Origin: Sphingobacterium nematocida
GTDB taxonomy: Bacteria; Bacteroidota; Bacteroidia; Sphingobacteriales; Sphingobacteriaceae
Length of the DNA stretch: 64,000 nt
Direction of reading: 5' to 3'
NCBI RefSeq assembly: GCF_900168125.1
Contig: NZ_FUZF01000004.1
Coordinates: forward strand, 62,001 to 126,000
The notes beneath the pieces are model-generated. The model was not told where the DNA came from. It searched no databases and saw only the letters and a list, made by a program, of their open reading frames with translations. Below are positions 8,712 through 16,339 of this stretch, piece after piece. The translations under genes and the position numbers were made by a program. Positions within the stretch are counted from its first letter, which is position 1. Every line of letters starts with the position of its first letter.

Positions 8712-8879
8712 CTAGAAATCATCTTCATCCTCATCGTCAAAGTCGTCAAACCCGCCCATACTGGCGTCCATTTCTAATCCGAAATCATCTTCATCATCAA
8801 AATCAGAATCGTCCTCAGGACCGTTAAAATTGACTAATTCCTCATCAATTTCAAACTTTTCGACACTCTCGTTCATCAT
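8712..8879 (-). CDS. small, highly acidic hypothetical protein
   Basis: A 55-residue ORF (start ATG at 8877-8879, stop TAG at 8712-8714), too short for routine ORF thresholds. It begins MMNESVEKFEIDEELVNF and contains Asp/Glu-Phe clusters such as DDSDFDDEDDFG and FDDFDDEDEDDF. About half of its residues are D or E, and there is one lysine and no Arg or Cys. It lies between scpB and the bidirectional terminator. The repeated D/E-F pattern and clean stop argue for a real protein. The function is unknown; DNA mimicry or binding to a basic partner is only a guess. Confidence 0.55.
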   Translation of the reverse strand: MMNESVEKFEIDEELVNFNGPEDDSDFDDEDDFGLEMDASMGGFDDFDDEDEDDF

Positions 8880-9006
8880 AGTAAGCTAATTCTTTCTGTT
8901 ATTAATTCTATCGTAAAATTAGATAAGAAAATCAAAACATAAAATTTTTTTTAAAAAATATAGGTTTGATTATCAGGGTACTCATTTTGAATAAAGTGGA
9001 TTTGCC

Positions 9007-9567
9007 TTAATCTATGATCTCTCCGATACTGTTTTCTTCATTTATGATATCTTTAAGTTGTGGCAAGTCTTTTACCGAGTTAATGCCAAAATGATTCATA
9101 AATTGATCGCTCGTGGCATAGAGTAACGGCTTGCCTATACTTTCGGCCTTTCCTGCAATTTTTATCAGATCCTTTTCCAATAAACGTTGTATGGAATAGT
9201 CACAATTTACGCCTCGGATCTGCTCCACTTCGAGCTTGGTGATCGGTTGTCTATATGCAATGATCGCTAGGGTCTCTAATCCGGCCTGGCTTAACTTTTT
9301 ACGATCTCTATGTGCCTGTAACTGATTGATAGCATCGTGGTATACCACTTTGGTCAGAAACTGATATTTGTTATTGACTGGAGTGAGCGTGAATATTGAA
9401 TCTTCATCTTCGTACTTGGTCTTGATTTTATCCAGAAATGAACTTACTTCGTCTTTGTTGATATCAATCAACAGTGCATCCTGAAGTACATGTTTGATTT
9501 CATTTGCAGAGATCCCTTCTTCGGAAGCGAAAATCAGTGCTTCAATATTGAGCATTATATCTTTCAT
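9007..9567 (-). CDS. scpB: SMC-Scp complex subunit ScpB
   Basis: The kleisin-associated winged-helix subunit of the bacterial condensin, acting in chromosome segregation. The 186-residue protein matches the family through the N-terminal IEALIFASEEGISANEI and the signature LSQAGLETLAIIAYRQPITKLEVEQIRGVNCDYSIQRL (about 92-130). scpA is not adjacent. It follows mqnC by 9 nt (from the mqnC stop) and is probably the last gene of a four-gene minus-strand operon. Confidence 0.95.
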   Translation of the reverse strand: MKDIMLNIEALIFASEEGISANEIKHVLQDALLIDINKDEVSSFLDKIKTKYEDEDSIFTLTPVNNKYQFLTKVVYHDAINQLQAHRDRKKLSQAGLETLAIIAYRQPITKLEVEQIRGVNCDYSIQRLLEKDLIKIAGKAESIGKPLLYATSDQFMNHFGINSVKDLPQLKDIINEENSIGEIID

Positions 9568-9576
9568 TGGAGAAGA

Positions 9577-10701
9577 CTAATAATTTATAACTTGTTCAAT
9601 CATTGATTGTGGTATTTCTCTAAACTGATACGTCTGTGTGCGTAGCTGCGGCTCGAATCCAGCTTCTTTGATGGCATCTTGAATCGATTTTGATGTAAAA
9701 CGATGGGGTGCTCCAGCTGCTGAAACTACATTTTCTTCTATCATGATAGATCCAAAATCATTGGCCCCACTGTGTAGACATAGCTGTGCCACCGGTTTTC
9801 CTACGGTCAACCAGGACGCTTGGATGTTTTTGATATTGGGTAGCATAATTCGACTGAGGGCAATCATACGTATGTACTCGTCTCCAGTGACATTATTGGC
9901 AATGCCACGCAGCCTTTTTAATAAGGTGCCATCGTCTTGGAAGGGCCAAGGTATGAAAGCGATGAAGCCATGGCTATCCGCCGGCTTTTCACTTTGGACC
10001 TGCCGGATCCATTCGAGATGCTCAAAGCGTTCTTCTAAGGTTTCTATATGACCGAACATCATGGTGGCTGATGTCGGAAGATTGATTTTATGAGCGGCCC
10101 GCATGACATCTAGCCATTCTTGGCCACCACATTTTCCTTTGGAGATTAATCGACGAACCCTATCATTTAATATTTCGGCCCCAGCACCTGGAAGCGAATC
10201 TAATCCGGCTTCTTTGAGTGCGGTCAATACCTCAAGGTGGGACATTCCTTCTAATTTTGCAACGTGCGCTATTTCGGGTGGACCTAGCGCATGCAACTTG
10301 AGTGTAGGGTATAGTTCTTTAAGCTGTTTGAAAAGGTCTTGGTAGAAAGCAATTCCTAAATCGGGATGATGTCCTCCCTGTAGCAACAGTTGGTCTCCGC
10401 CGTATTTAAAAGTTTCTTCTATCTTAAGCTTATAGGTCTCTATATCCGTAATGTAGCTGTCTTCGTGACCTGGTCTTCTAAAAAAGTTGCAAAATTTGCA
10501 GTTGGCGATACAGACATTTGTCGTATTTACATTTCTATCTATTTGCCAGGTAACTTTACCATGTGGGACTTGTTGTTTTCTCAATTGATTCGCAACATGA
10601 GCCAGTTCTGTAGTGGTTGCATTCTGGTATAGAAAAATACCTTCTTCTTTTGAAAGAAACTCAAATTGAAGTGCACGCTCTAGTAGATTTTCAACATTCA
10701 T
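9577..10701 (-). CDS. mqnC: cyclic dehypoxanthinyl futalosine synthase, radical SAM
   Basis: Radical SAM enzyme of the futalosine menaquinone pathway that cyclises dehypoxanthine futalosine. The 4Fe-4S ligands lie in CIANCKFC (CX3CX2C). MqnC-like context includes TTNVC, LLQGGHHPDLG and GANDFGSIMIEENVVSAAGA near the C-terminus. Its sister enzyme MqnE is the main alternative. The start is taken as ATG 10699-10701 rather than an in-frame TTG at 10708-10710 that sits inside the -7-like box TATCTTTG (10708-10715). That box could give an internal, almost leaderless promoter. It lies 27 nt after the HAD gene. Confidence 0.88.
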   Translation of the reverse strand: MNVENLLERALQFEFLSKEEGIFLYQNATTTELAHVANQLRKQQVPHGKVTWQIDRNVNTTNVCIANCKFCNFFRRPGHEDSYITDIETYKLKIEETFKYGGDQLLLQGGHHPDLGIAFYQDLFKQLKELYPTLKLHALGPPEIAHVAKLEGMSHLEVLTALKEAGLDSLPGAGAEILNDRVRRLISKGKCGGQEWLDVMRAAHKINLPTSATMMFGHIETLEERFEHLEWIRQVQSEKPADSHGFIAFIPWPFQDDGTLLKRLRGIANNVTGDEYIRMIALSRIMLPNIKNIQASWLTVGKPVAQLCLHSGANDFGSIMIEENVVSAAGAPHRFTSKSIQDAIKEAGFEPQLRTQTYQFREIPQSMIEQVINY

Positions 10702-10728
10702 TAGTAGCAAAGATAAGTAGTTTTTTAA

Positions 10729-11385
10729 TTAATCTATAAGATTTAGAAGACTAGGGAGCTTGATTTCTGTATAATCTGAGATATAAAAATCGCAAGGAGG
10801 GAGTTCGCTTTTGCTGTGGGAGCTTAACACACCTACGACTTTCATATTTGCATTTATAGCTGCGCTGACGCCCGAAAATGAATCTTCAAATACAATACAG
10901 TGCTCTTTCGGAACGTTGAGCTTGGCCGCAGAGCTGAGGTATATTTCTGGATCTGGTTTGTGCTTTTTAACGTCTTCGCTGGACATAAAGGAGTCCATCA
11001 TATGTCTTATGTTCAGCCCGTCAACAATAAGGTCCATATTGGCTCGTGGAGCAGATGTGGCAACCGCTGTTTTAATTTTTTCCTGTTTTATTGATTTTAA
11101 AAAATCAACATATCCAGGTATACCTTCTATATGCTGTGCATAGATACTCCGGAATAGCCCTTCTTTTTCCTTTTCGAGCTCTAATAATTCGTCGCCCTCT
11201 ATCTTTCGCTCGAAAAAATGGGACATAATGTAGGAGTTATGTTTTCCATACATATGTTGTTCGAATTGTGCGAGATTGTAGGAAATGTGGTGCTTGTCAA
11301 AAAAAGCCTCGAAGGCTTTAGAATGATACGGATTCGTATGGGCGATAACCCCATCCATATCGAATAATATAGCTATTTCTTGCAT
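10729..11385 (-). CDS. HAD-superfamily hydrolase, beta-phosphoglucomutase-like
   Basis: A 218-residue phosphatase or phosphomutase. Motif I is DMDGVIAHT (Asp 9 nucleophile, Asp 11 acid/base), motif II the TS of VATSAPRAN, motif III the Lys region KKHKPDPEIYL, and motif IV VFEDSFSGVSAA. A helical cap lies at about 20-85. The substrate is not fixed by sequence; small sugar phosphates are typical. It sits 6 nt after the LapA-like gene and 27 nt before mqnC. Confidence 0.9.
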   Translation of the reverse strand: MQEIAILFDMDGVIAHTNPYHSKAFEAFFDKHHISYNLAQFEQHMYGKHNSYIMSHFFERKIEGDELLELEKEKEGLFRSIYAQHIEGIPGYVDFLKSIKQEKIKTAVATSAPRANMDLIVDGLNIRHMMDSFMSSEDVKKHKPDPEIYLSSAAKLNVPKEHCIVFEDSFSGVSAAINANMKVVGVLSSHSKSELPPCDFYISDYTEIKLPSLLNLID

Positions 11386-11391
11386 CTATTT

Positions 11392-11712
11392 TTAGTCTCT
11401 TCTGATAAACTCCCGGTCTTCGTCGGAAAGAGAATTGGGAGCGTAAGGTGATGTAGGGTCTGTATCTGTGGTCTGATCTGTTATTACAGGACTATTAGGA
11501 TTAGTAACAGCGTATTCTTTTGGATGTTTTTTGCGGCGTCTGAATAGAATACCGCCTGTGATCATCCCTATCACATAAAAAGTAGCGAGTATGATTAACT
11601 TTGATGTCCTAATCTCTCCAAAGAACCAGAATGAACTTTCTTCTTTATTGTTAAATAAGATGATGACAACAATTGCCAGTAGAATTGCAATGATGATTGT
11701 TTTTGGTCTCAT
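11392..11712 (-). CDS. LapA-domain-like small membrane protein
   Basis: A 106-residue inner-membrane protein. Two hydrophobic helices (about 5-20 and 38-60) flank a short stretch (NNKEESSFWFFGEIRTSKLI), and the second helix ends in RRRKKHP, matching the DUF1049/LapA layout. The C-terminal 40 residues are polar, rich in T, D and P. The Phe-containing loop and GMITGGILFRRRK region support the call. The function is unknown. It is the first gene of the LapA-like/HAD/mqnC/scpB run. Confidence 0.65.
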   Translation of the reverse strand: MRPKTIIIAILLAIVVIILFNNKEESSFWFFGEIRTSKLIILATFYVIGMITGGILFRRRKKHPKEYAVTNPNSPVITDQTTDTDPTSPYAPNSLSDEDREFIRRD

Positions 11713-11829
11713 ATTAAAATACTGATTTAGTTCTGCTTTGTGGGCAAAAGTACTAAAAACTTTTAGGATCCGCCAGTTGCTGTGGCACTCTGCGGATTTA
11801 AAGCTTTTGAGGGGGTCTAGAAAAATAAA

Positions 11830-11857
11830 AAAGGAGATAACATTTGTTATCTCCTTT
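11830..11857 (-). terminator. terminator of rpsF-rpsR-rplI
   Basis: A stem of at least 12 bp (AAAGGAGATAAC with GTTATCTCCTTT) is followed on the minus strand by a T-rich tract (plus-strand A-rich 11819-11829). It lies 23 nt past the rplI stop. Confidence 0.85.
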
Positions 11858-11879
11858 GTATTTTTAGTGAGTTTTAGAA

Positions 11880-12323
11880 TTACTCAGCTACTACTTCGAA
11901 AGGAACTTGAACTTTAACTTCTTTGTGTAAGTTTAAGTTAGCTACGTATTCGCCAATTGTTTTAGGCTCTACTTCGAAAGTAATACGACGACGATCTACA
12001 TCGTAACCTTGGGCTTTCAACGCATCAGCAATCTGAATGCTGTTTACTTTACCGAAGATTTTGCCAGTTTCACCAGCTTTAGCACCAATAGAAAGTTTTA
12101 CATTTTCTAATTTAGCAGCTAATTCTGTAGCGTCTTTCTTGATTTTGTCTTGTTTGAACTGAGCTTGTTTGATATTCTCAGCCAATACTTTTTTTGCTGA
12201 TGGCGTAGCCAAAGTAGCAAATCCTTGAGGAATTAAGTAGTTACGGCCAAAACCTGGTTTTACTACTACGATATCGTCTTTCTCACCAAGGTGTTTAACA
12301 TCTTGTTTTAATATAATTTCCAT
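11880..12323 (-). CDS. rplI: 50S ribosomal protein L9
   Basis: A 147-residue 23S rRNA-binding protein of the L1-stalk base. The N-terminal domain has the signature VKHLGEKDDIVVVKPGFGRNYLIPQGFA, joined by a long helix (LAENIKQAQFKQDKIKKDA) to the C-terminal domain. Last gene of the rpsF-rpsR-rplI operon, 14 nt after rpsR, with the RBS-like AGGAGG just upstream of its start. Confidence 0.98.
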   Translation of the reverse strand: MEIILKQDVKHLGEKDDIVVVKPGFGRNYLIPQGFATLATPSAKKVLAENIKQAQFKQDKIKKDATELAAKLENVKLSIGAKAGETGKIFGKVNSIQIADALKAQGYDVDRRRITFEVEPKTIGEYVANLNLHKEVKVQVPFEVVAE

Positions 12324-12337
12324 TTATCGTATCCTCC

Positions 12338-12601
12338 TTATTTTAATGAATCTGCTACGTAAGGCATTAGACCGATGATACGAGCACGTTTCACGGCTTG
12401 AGCTACTTTACGCTGGAACTTCAATGATGTACCCGTAAGACGACGAGGTAAAATTTTACCTTGATCGTTAACAAACTTCATAAGGAAGTTAGCGTCTTTA
12501 TAATCGATGTACTTAATACCGTTTTTCTTGAAACGACAGTATTTTTTACGGTTGTCCTCTACTTTAGGAGCTGTCACGTATTGGATGTTTTCTTTTGACA
12601 T
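12338..12601 (-). CDS. rpsR: 30S ribosomal protein S18
   Basis: An 87-residue small-subunit protein that binds with S6. It has the conserved core [63 protein letters not shown]. Its ATG overlaps the rpsF stop by one base (position 12601), consistent with translational coupling of the two partners. Confidence 0.98.
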   Translation of the reverse strand: MSKENIQYVTAPKVEDNRKKYCRFKKNGIKYIDYKDANFLMKFVNDQGKILPRRLTGTSLKFQRKVAQAVKRARIIGLMPYVADSLK

Positions 12602-12969
12602 TAGTTTGCTACCTCCTCAGTTTTAGTTTCAGCTTTCTTGTTGAATGCACCGCTGCGTTTTTTCTCGCTGTAAGCAATAGCATGCTTCTCAAGAGCGATA
12701 GTTAAGAAGCGCATCACACGCTCATCACGCTTGTATTCAACCTCTAGTTTTTTAATTAATTCACCTGGAGCCTTGAATTCAGTTAAGTGATAAAATCCAG
12801 TTGTTTTTTTCTGGATCGGATACGCTAATTTTTTCAAACCCCAATTATCTTCTGCGATAATTTCGGCTCCGCCTTCTGTTAAGATACTTTTGAATTTTGC
12901 GATTGTTTCTTTCGCAGCATCTTCTGAAAGCAACGGGGTAAGAATGATTACAGATTCGTACTGTTGCAT
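12601..12969 (-). CDS. rpsF: 30S ribosomal protein S6
   Basis: A 122-residue small-subunit protein beginning [21 protein letters not shown], with the typical [23 protein letters not shown] core and a Lys-rich C-terminal tail. First gene of the S6-S18-L9 operon. Its short leader carries a 6-bp hairpin directly after the predicted start site, which could be an autoregulatory site for S6:S18. Confidence 0.98.
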   Translation of the reverse strand: MQQYESVIILTPLLSEDAAKETIAKFKSILTEGGAEIIAEDNWGLKKLAYPIQKKTTGFYHLTEFKAPGELIKKLEVEYKRDERVMRFLTIALEKHAIAYSEKKRSGAFNKKAETKTEEVAN

Positions 12970-12998
12970 TTTTTAAATAGTTATGTTAATTTAAATTT

Positions 12999-13026
12999 TT
13001 CCGTAACTCACGGAAGTGCAAAGATA
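12999..13026 (-). promoter_or_regulatory. rpsF promoter and 5' leader hairpin
   Basis: A perfect -7 box (TATCTTTG on the minus strand, 13019-13026) predicts a start near 13014. The transcript would begin with the hairpin TTCCGT-GAGTT-ACGGAA (12999-13015). The rest of the 5' UTR, about 30 nt, is A/T rich. Confidence 0.55.
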
Positions 13027-13195
13027 GGAATATTTTTCTTTTTTTTATTATCTGCTTATAAAAAACAAAAAGTAAATCAGCAGAATAGCTGCGATCTTCG
13101 CCTGTTTATTTATAAGAAGTTTGAAATAACATTGTTTTTTGTGTTACAAATAGATATATTCAAGTTGAATTGCACGATGTCGACAAGAAATTACC

Positions 13196-13756
13196 ATGAG
13201 AATTATTGACTATTTGAAAAGTCTATACCCTATAAATGACGAAGTAGAGTTTTTCTTTGCTAAAATGGCTGAAACTAAAAGTTACAGTAAAGGAGAGATA
13301 ATCTTTTCGCCGGATAGCTATTTAAGACATGTCTATTTTATAGAAAGTGGATTTACAAGGATCTACTATAATAAAGGGGACCGCGACGTAACCCATTATT
13401 TTTTTGGACCGGATACCTTTGGTACGGGGATCGAAAGTCTTTTTTATCAAAAGCCCTCGGTATTTGGTTTTCAGGCACTAAGTGATACCGTTGTTATGGC
13501 CATTCCGTTTTTGGCGATAAAGGAATTGGCGGAGACGAATATTACGATGAATCATATTATTCAGAAGATTCTATTGGATTCGTTGATCAGTTTTTCAAGA
13601 CGCTTTTATAATATGCAGTTTGAGACGGCCAGTGAGCGATACCAGTCCTTAATGCTTGAAAATCCAGCGTTGTTTCAGCAGGCTACATTAGGACATATCG
13701 CTTCTTATCTGGGGGTTTCACAGCAAACACTTTCGGTAATACGTGGTCTGAAATAG
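13196..13756 (+). CDS. Crp/Fnr-family transcriptional regulator
   Basis: A 186-residue regulator. Residues about 15-125 form the cyclic-nucleotide-binding-like beta barrel (KGEIIFSPDSYLRHVYFIESGFTRIYY). A dimerisation helix follows, and the C-terminus carries a helix-turn-helix (LGHIASYLGVSQQTLSVIRG). The FNR iron-sulphur cysteines are absent, and no canonical cAMP-contact set is seen, so the signal is unknown. It directly precedes the TolC/HlyD/ABC-2 operon on the same strand, with a dyad between them, so local activation of that operon is the simplest inference. Confidence 0.88.
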   Translation: MRIIDYLKSLYPINDEVEFFFAKMAETKSYSKGEIIFSPDSYLRHVYFIESGFTRIYYNKGDRDVTHYFFGPDTFGTGIESLFYQKPSVFGFQALSDTVVMAIPFLAIKELAETNITMNHIIQKILLDSLISFSRRFYNMQFETASERYQSLMLENPALFQQATLGHIASYLGVSQQTLSVIRGLK

Positions 13757-13761
13757 TACGT

Positions 13762-13807
13762 TTTTAAGATATCTTAAAATTTCAGCAACAAATAAGCTTT
13801 ATTTTTG
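13762..13807 (+). promoter_or_regulatory. tolC operon promoter with activator-type dyad
   Basis: The perfect 18-bp palindrome TTTTAAGATATCTTAAAA (13762-13779, centre 13770.5) lies 29.5 nt upstream of a perfect -7 box TATTTTTG (13800-13807). No TTG is present at -33. The predicted start is near 13812, which places the dyad at about -41, the class II activator position. The Crp/Fnr regulator gene ends 6 nt before the dyad. Confidence 0.55.
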
Positions 13808-13835
13808 TCTTAGTTTAATAAATAACGTGAAATTA

Positions 13836-13930
13836 TATATACATATGAAATACTCCTATTTAGCGAAGCACAAACACTTAGGAGTATTCCATATGATAGA
13901 TAAAAATCAAACTATATACATATGAAATAC
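13836..13930 (+). repeat. start-codon-flanked hairpin element, copy 1
   Basis: The 18-nt TATATACATATGAAATAC occurs at 13836-13853 and again at 13913-13930, where it contains the tolC start codon; the repeats are 77 nt apart. Between them is a hairpin: CATATG (13842-13847) pairs with CATATG (13890-13895), and after one A/C mismatch AATACTCCTA (13849-13858) pairs with TAGGAGTATT (13879-13888). The loop contains TTTAGCGAAGCACAAACAC (13859-13877). Copy 2 at 34.9 kb keeps the loop and the stem, with three compensatory pair changes. A 26-codon ORF (13845-13925) reads through it and overlaps the tolC start as ATGA, but it is not conserved in copy 2. Confidence 0.7.
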
Positions 13931-15310
13931 ATGTCTTGTTGTATTTTTCTCTTGTTTTCTCTCGGATATTGTCTTCCTGGTCTACGGGCTCAAGAGCAAC
14001 TTTCCGATTTTAAGCATCCCGTAGAACAGGCTATTAAACATAATAAGGGTTTGCAGAATGCATACCTGGAAAATCAAAAGGTCGTGTTGGAAAGGGAAGA
14101 GGTGAAAGGTAAATTTTTGCCGACGGTATCCCTTAATGGCGGGTATGGTTATCTCAACAGTACTGTCGATTTGGATCTACCTACTCATCAGCTCCCTATA
14201 ACCGGCATAAATTTGTTTGAAGGCTCCCAGCGCTCTAATCTTTCTACACAGATTGCTATGGCTGGGGTTACAGCAAAGCAGGTTATTTTTAGTGGTCTAC
14301 AGATCACGAATGGACAGAAGGCTTTGGAACAGAAGTTTAAAGCCCAATCGTTGATGCGCGAAGCAGGAAAGGACCAGATCGCCCAAGAGGTAATGTATTC
14401 CTTTGATCAATTGATGTTATTGAGAGAAGTAGATCTTCTTATTCAGGACTCCGAACGGAGGTTGAACAAAGAGCATCTGAAGGTTGTTAAGGCTATCGAT
14501 AATGGCTTGGCTATTCCTTATGATCGTGATAAGATAAAACTGGCCATGCTTGAATTGGAAAGTAAAAAGGCGGAAGTGAGTAGTAACCGGGAATTGTTAT
14601 ATTTCAAATTGGAGGAGTTGACGGGCTTGGACAAGGATCAGTTGAAATCGGTGGTCTATCCATTGACTGAAATTGCTGTGGTTTTAGATGAAGCTACTGT
14701 GATGAATCGTAAGGAGTTGCAGGCACTGGAAGCATCGCAGAAAGCTTATGGATACGCCTTAAAAAAGGAACAAGGAGCGAAGCTGCCGTTAGTGTTTGCC
14801 TTTGGAAATGTGTCTTATTTGAACGCGTTTGATTCGCGGTTTACATTAAAAGACTTACCGCAGGTGGGCGACGTAAAAATGAAGACTAACCACCTGCAGC
14901 TAGCACCTAATTATGCCGTAGGAGTTGGTCTGAAATGGAACGTGTTTGAAGGTAAGTCGCATAAAAGCGCGATTGAGAAGGCAAAACTAGATATTCAGAT
15001 TAATGCGAATAAGCTAGAAGATACGCGGGAAAAGCTGAGTTTACTGCAACGTAAAACCCGTTCGGATTATGAGCTTAGTCTGAAAAAAATCGGTGTAAAT
15101 CAACAGCAAGTCGCTATCGCAAAGAATAATTTGCATTTGGCTTCGAGACAGTTTGAAGAAGGATTGAGCGATGTCACCGAACGACTGGAAGCAGAGAACG
15201 AATTCTATAAGCAATCGTTGAATTATTATAGCCAAGTGCTTAATCAACGCAATGCTGTGGCCGAACTTTTAAAGGCGAATGGAAACCTTTATGAAACAAT
15301 TGTAAGATAA
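13922..15310 (+). CDS. TolC-family outer membrane efflux protein
   Basis: A 462-residue outer-membrane factor with a signal peptide (MKYMSCCIFLLFSLGYCLPGLRAQ, cleavage about 23). Two repeated halves are rich in long helices, as expected for a TolC tunnel: GVTAKQVIFSGLQITNGQKAL in the first and VGVGLKWNVFEGKSHKSAIEKA in the second, then a long coiled-coil ending NQRNAVAELLKANG. First structural gene of an export operon with the HlyD-like and ABC-2 genes. Its start codon lies in the second direct repeat of the hairpin element. Confidence 0.93.
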   Translation: MKYMSCCIFLLFSLGYCLPGLRAQEQLSDFKHPVEQAIKHNKGLQNAYLENQKVVLEREEVKGKFLPTVSLNGGYGYLNSTVDLDLPTHQLPITGINLFEGSQRSNLSTQIAMAGVTAKQVIFSGLQITNGQKALEQKFKAQSLMREAGKDQIAQEVMYSFDQLMLLREVDLLIQDSERRLNKEHLKVVKAIDNGLAIPYDRDKIKLAMLELESKKAEVSSNRELLYFKLEELTGLDKDQLKSVVYPLTEIAVVLDEATVMNRKELQALEASQKAYGYALKKEQGAKLPLVFAFGNVSYLNAFDSRFTLKDLPQVGDVKMKTNHLQLAPNYAVGVGLKWNVFEGKSHKSAIEKAKLDIQINANKLEDTREKLSLLQRKTRSDYELSLKKIGVNQQQVAIAKNNLHLASRQFEEGLSDVTERLEAENEFYKQSLNYYSQVLNQRNAVAELLKANGNLYETIVR

Positions 15311-15368
15311 TTTACGGGATCTTGTTGAACGGAAATGTCTTAAAGCTAAAACAAAAAAATTATTAACG

Positions 15369-16337
15369 ATGAAAAATACGCTTTACATAATCTTCGCTAC
15401 CTTATTCGTACAAGGATGTTCCAGTAACAATACGAAGCAACAAAAGGTGTTGGAAGGCAAAATCGAAAGGGATCAGATTGCGGTGACGACTAAGGTGCCT
15501 GGGAAAATCCAGAAAATATTAGTTGAAGAGGGACAGATGGTACAGCAGGGGGATACTTTGGTGATTTTGGAGCTTCCAGAAGTAGATGCTAAATCTATTC
15601 AGGCACAGGGCGCATTGGAGGCTGCCCAAGCGCAGTATGATATGGCTGTCAAAGGAGCTACAGATGGACAATTGACCCAACTGAATGCAAAAGTTGCGGG
15701 GTTGAAGGAACAGTATGATTTTGCAAAAAAATCATTGGACCGTATGCAGAATCTGCTGCGAGACTCATTGGTTGCCCAGCAAAAATATGATGAGGTGTAT
15801 GCTAAGTATCAAGGTGCAAAAAATCAATATTTAGCGGCTCAGGCAGAATTGGCCGATGTGAAACATGGAGCACGTATTGAGCAGCAGAAGATGGCATTGG
15901 GACAGAAGGAAAGGGCTATAGGAGCTGTTTCTGAGGTCAACGTGGCTGCAAAAGAAAGGTATATCATCGCTCCACAAGCCATGTCGATCGAAAACATAAA
16001 TTTAAAGGTTGGGGAATTGGCTTTGGCGGGTTACAGTCTAGTATCCGGGTATATCGTAGATGGGACCTACTTTAGATTGACCGTACCGGAAAGCCGTGTC
16101 AAAGAGTTTCAAAAGAATGCTGTCAAGACGCTTACCATCCCTTATCTCGATAATAAAACGCTAACGGCAAAAGTAGAAACAATCAAATCTTTGAGTAATT
16201 ATGCCAGTATCAGTACAGCATATCCTGATTTTGAGCAACAGGAAACTCTTTTTGAAGTTCGGTTGAAGCCAACAAGTACCACAGACAATAAGGAACTGTT
16301 AACCAAGGCGACTTTTATCGTTAAAGACGAAAAATAA
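15369..16337 (+). CDS. HlyD-family periplasmic adaptor lipoprotein
   Basis: A 322-residue membrane-fusion protein linking the inner-membrane transporter to TolC. It has a lipoprotein signal (FVQGCSS, Cys about 17), a biotinyl-lipoyl half-motif VPGKIQKILVEEGQMVQQGDTLVILELPE (about 44-72), a helical hairpin with QAQYDMAVKGATDGQLTQLNAKVAGLKEQY, and a second lipoyl half near ERYIIAPQAMSIENINLKVGELA. It lies 58 nt after tolC and 2 nt before the permease gene. Confidence 0.92.
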   Translation: MKNTLYIIFATLFVQGCSSNNTKQQKVLEGKIERDQIAVTTKVPGKIQKILVEEGQMVQQGDTLVILELPEVDAKSIQAQGALEAAQAQYDMAVKGATDGQLTQLNAKVAGLKEQYDFAKKSLDRMQNLLRDSLVAQQKYDEVYAKYQGAKNQYLAAQAELADVKHGARIEQQKMALGQKERAIGAVSEVNVAAKERYIIAPQAMSIENINLKVGELALAGYSLVSGYIVDGTYFRLTVPESRVKEFQKNAVKTLTIPYLDNKTLTAKVETIKSLSNYASISTAYPDFEQQETLFEVRLKPTSTTDNKELLTKATFIVKDEK

Positions 16338-16339
16338 TT

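Noticed and set aside
13845..13925. 26-codon leader ORF overlapping the tolC start (ATGA)
   Set aside because: The equivalent frame in the second copy of the hairpin element stops after 12 codons and one codon change is non-conservative, so a conserved leader peptide is unlikely; it is kept only as part of the element.
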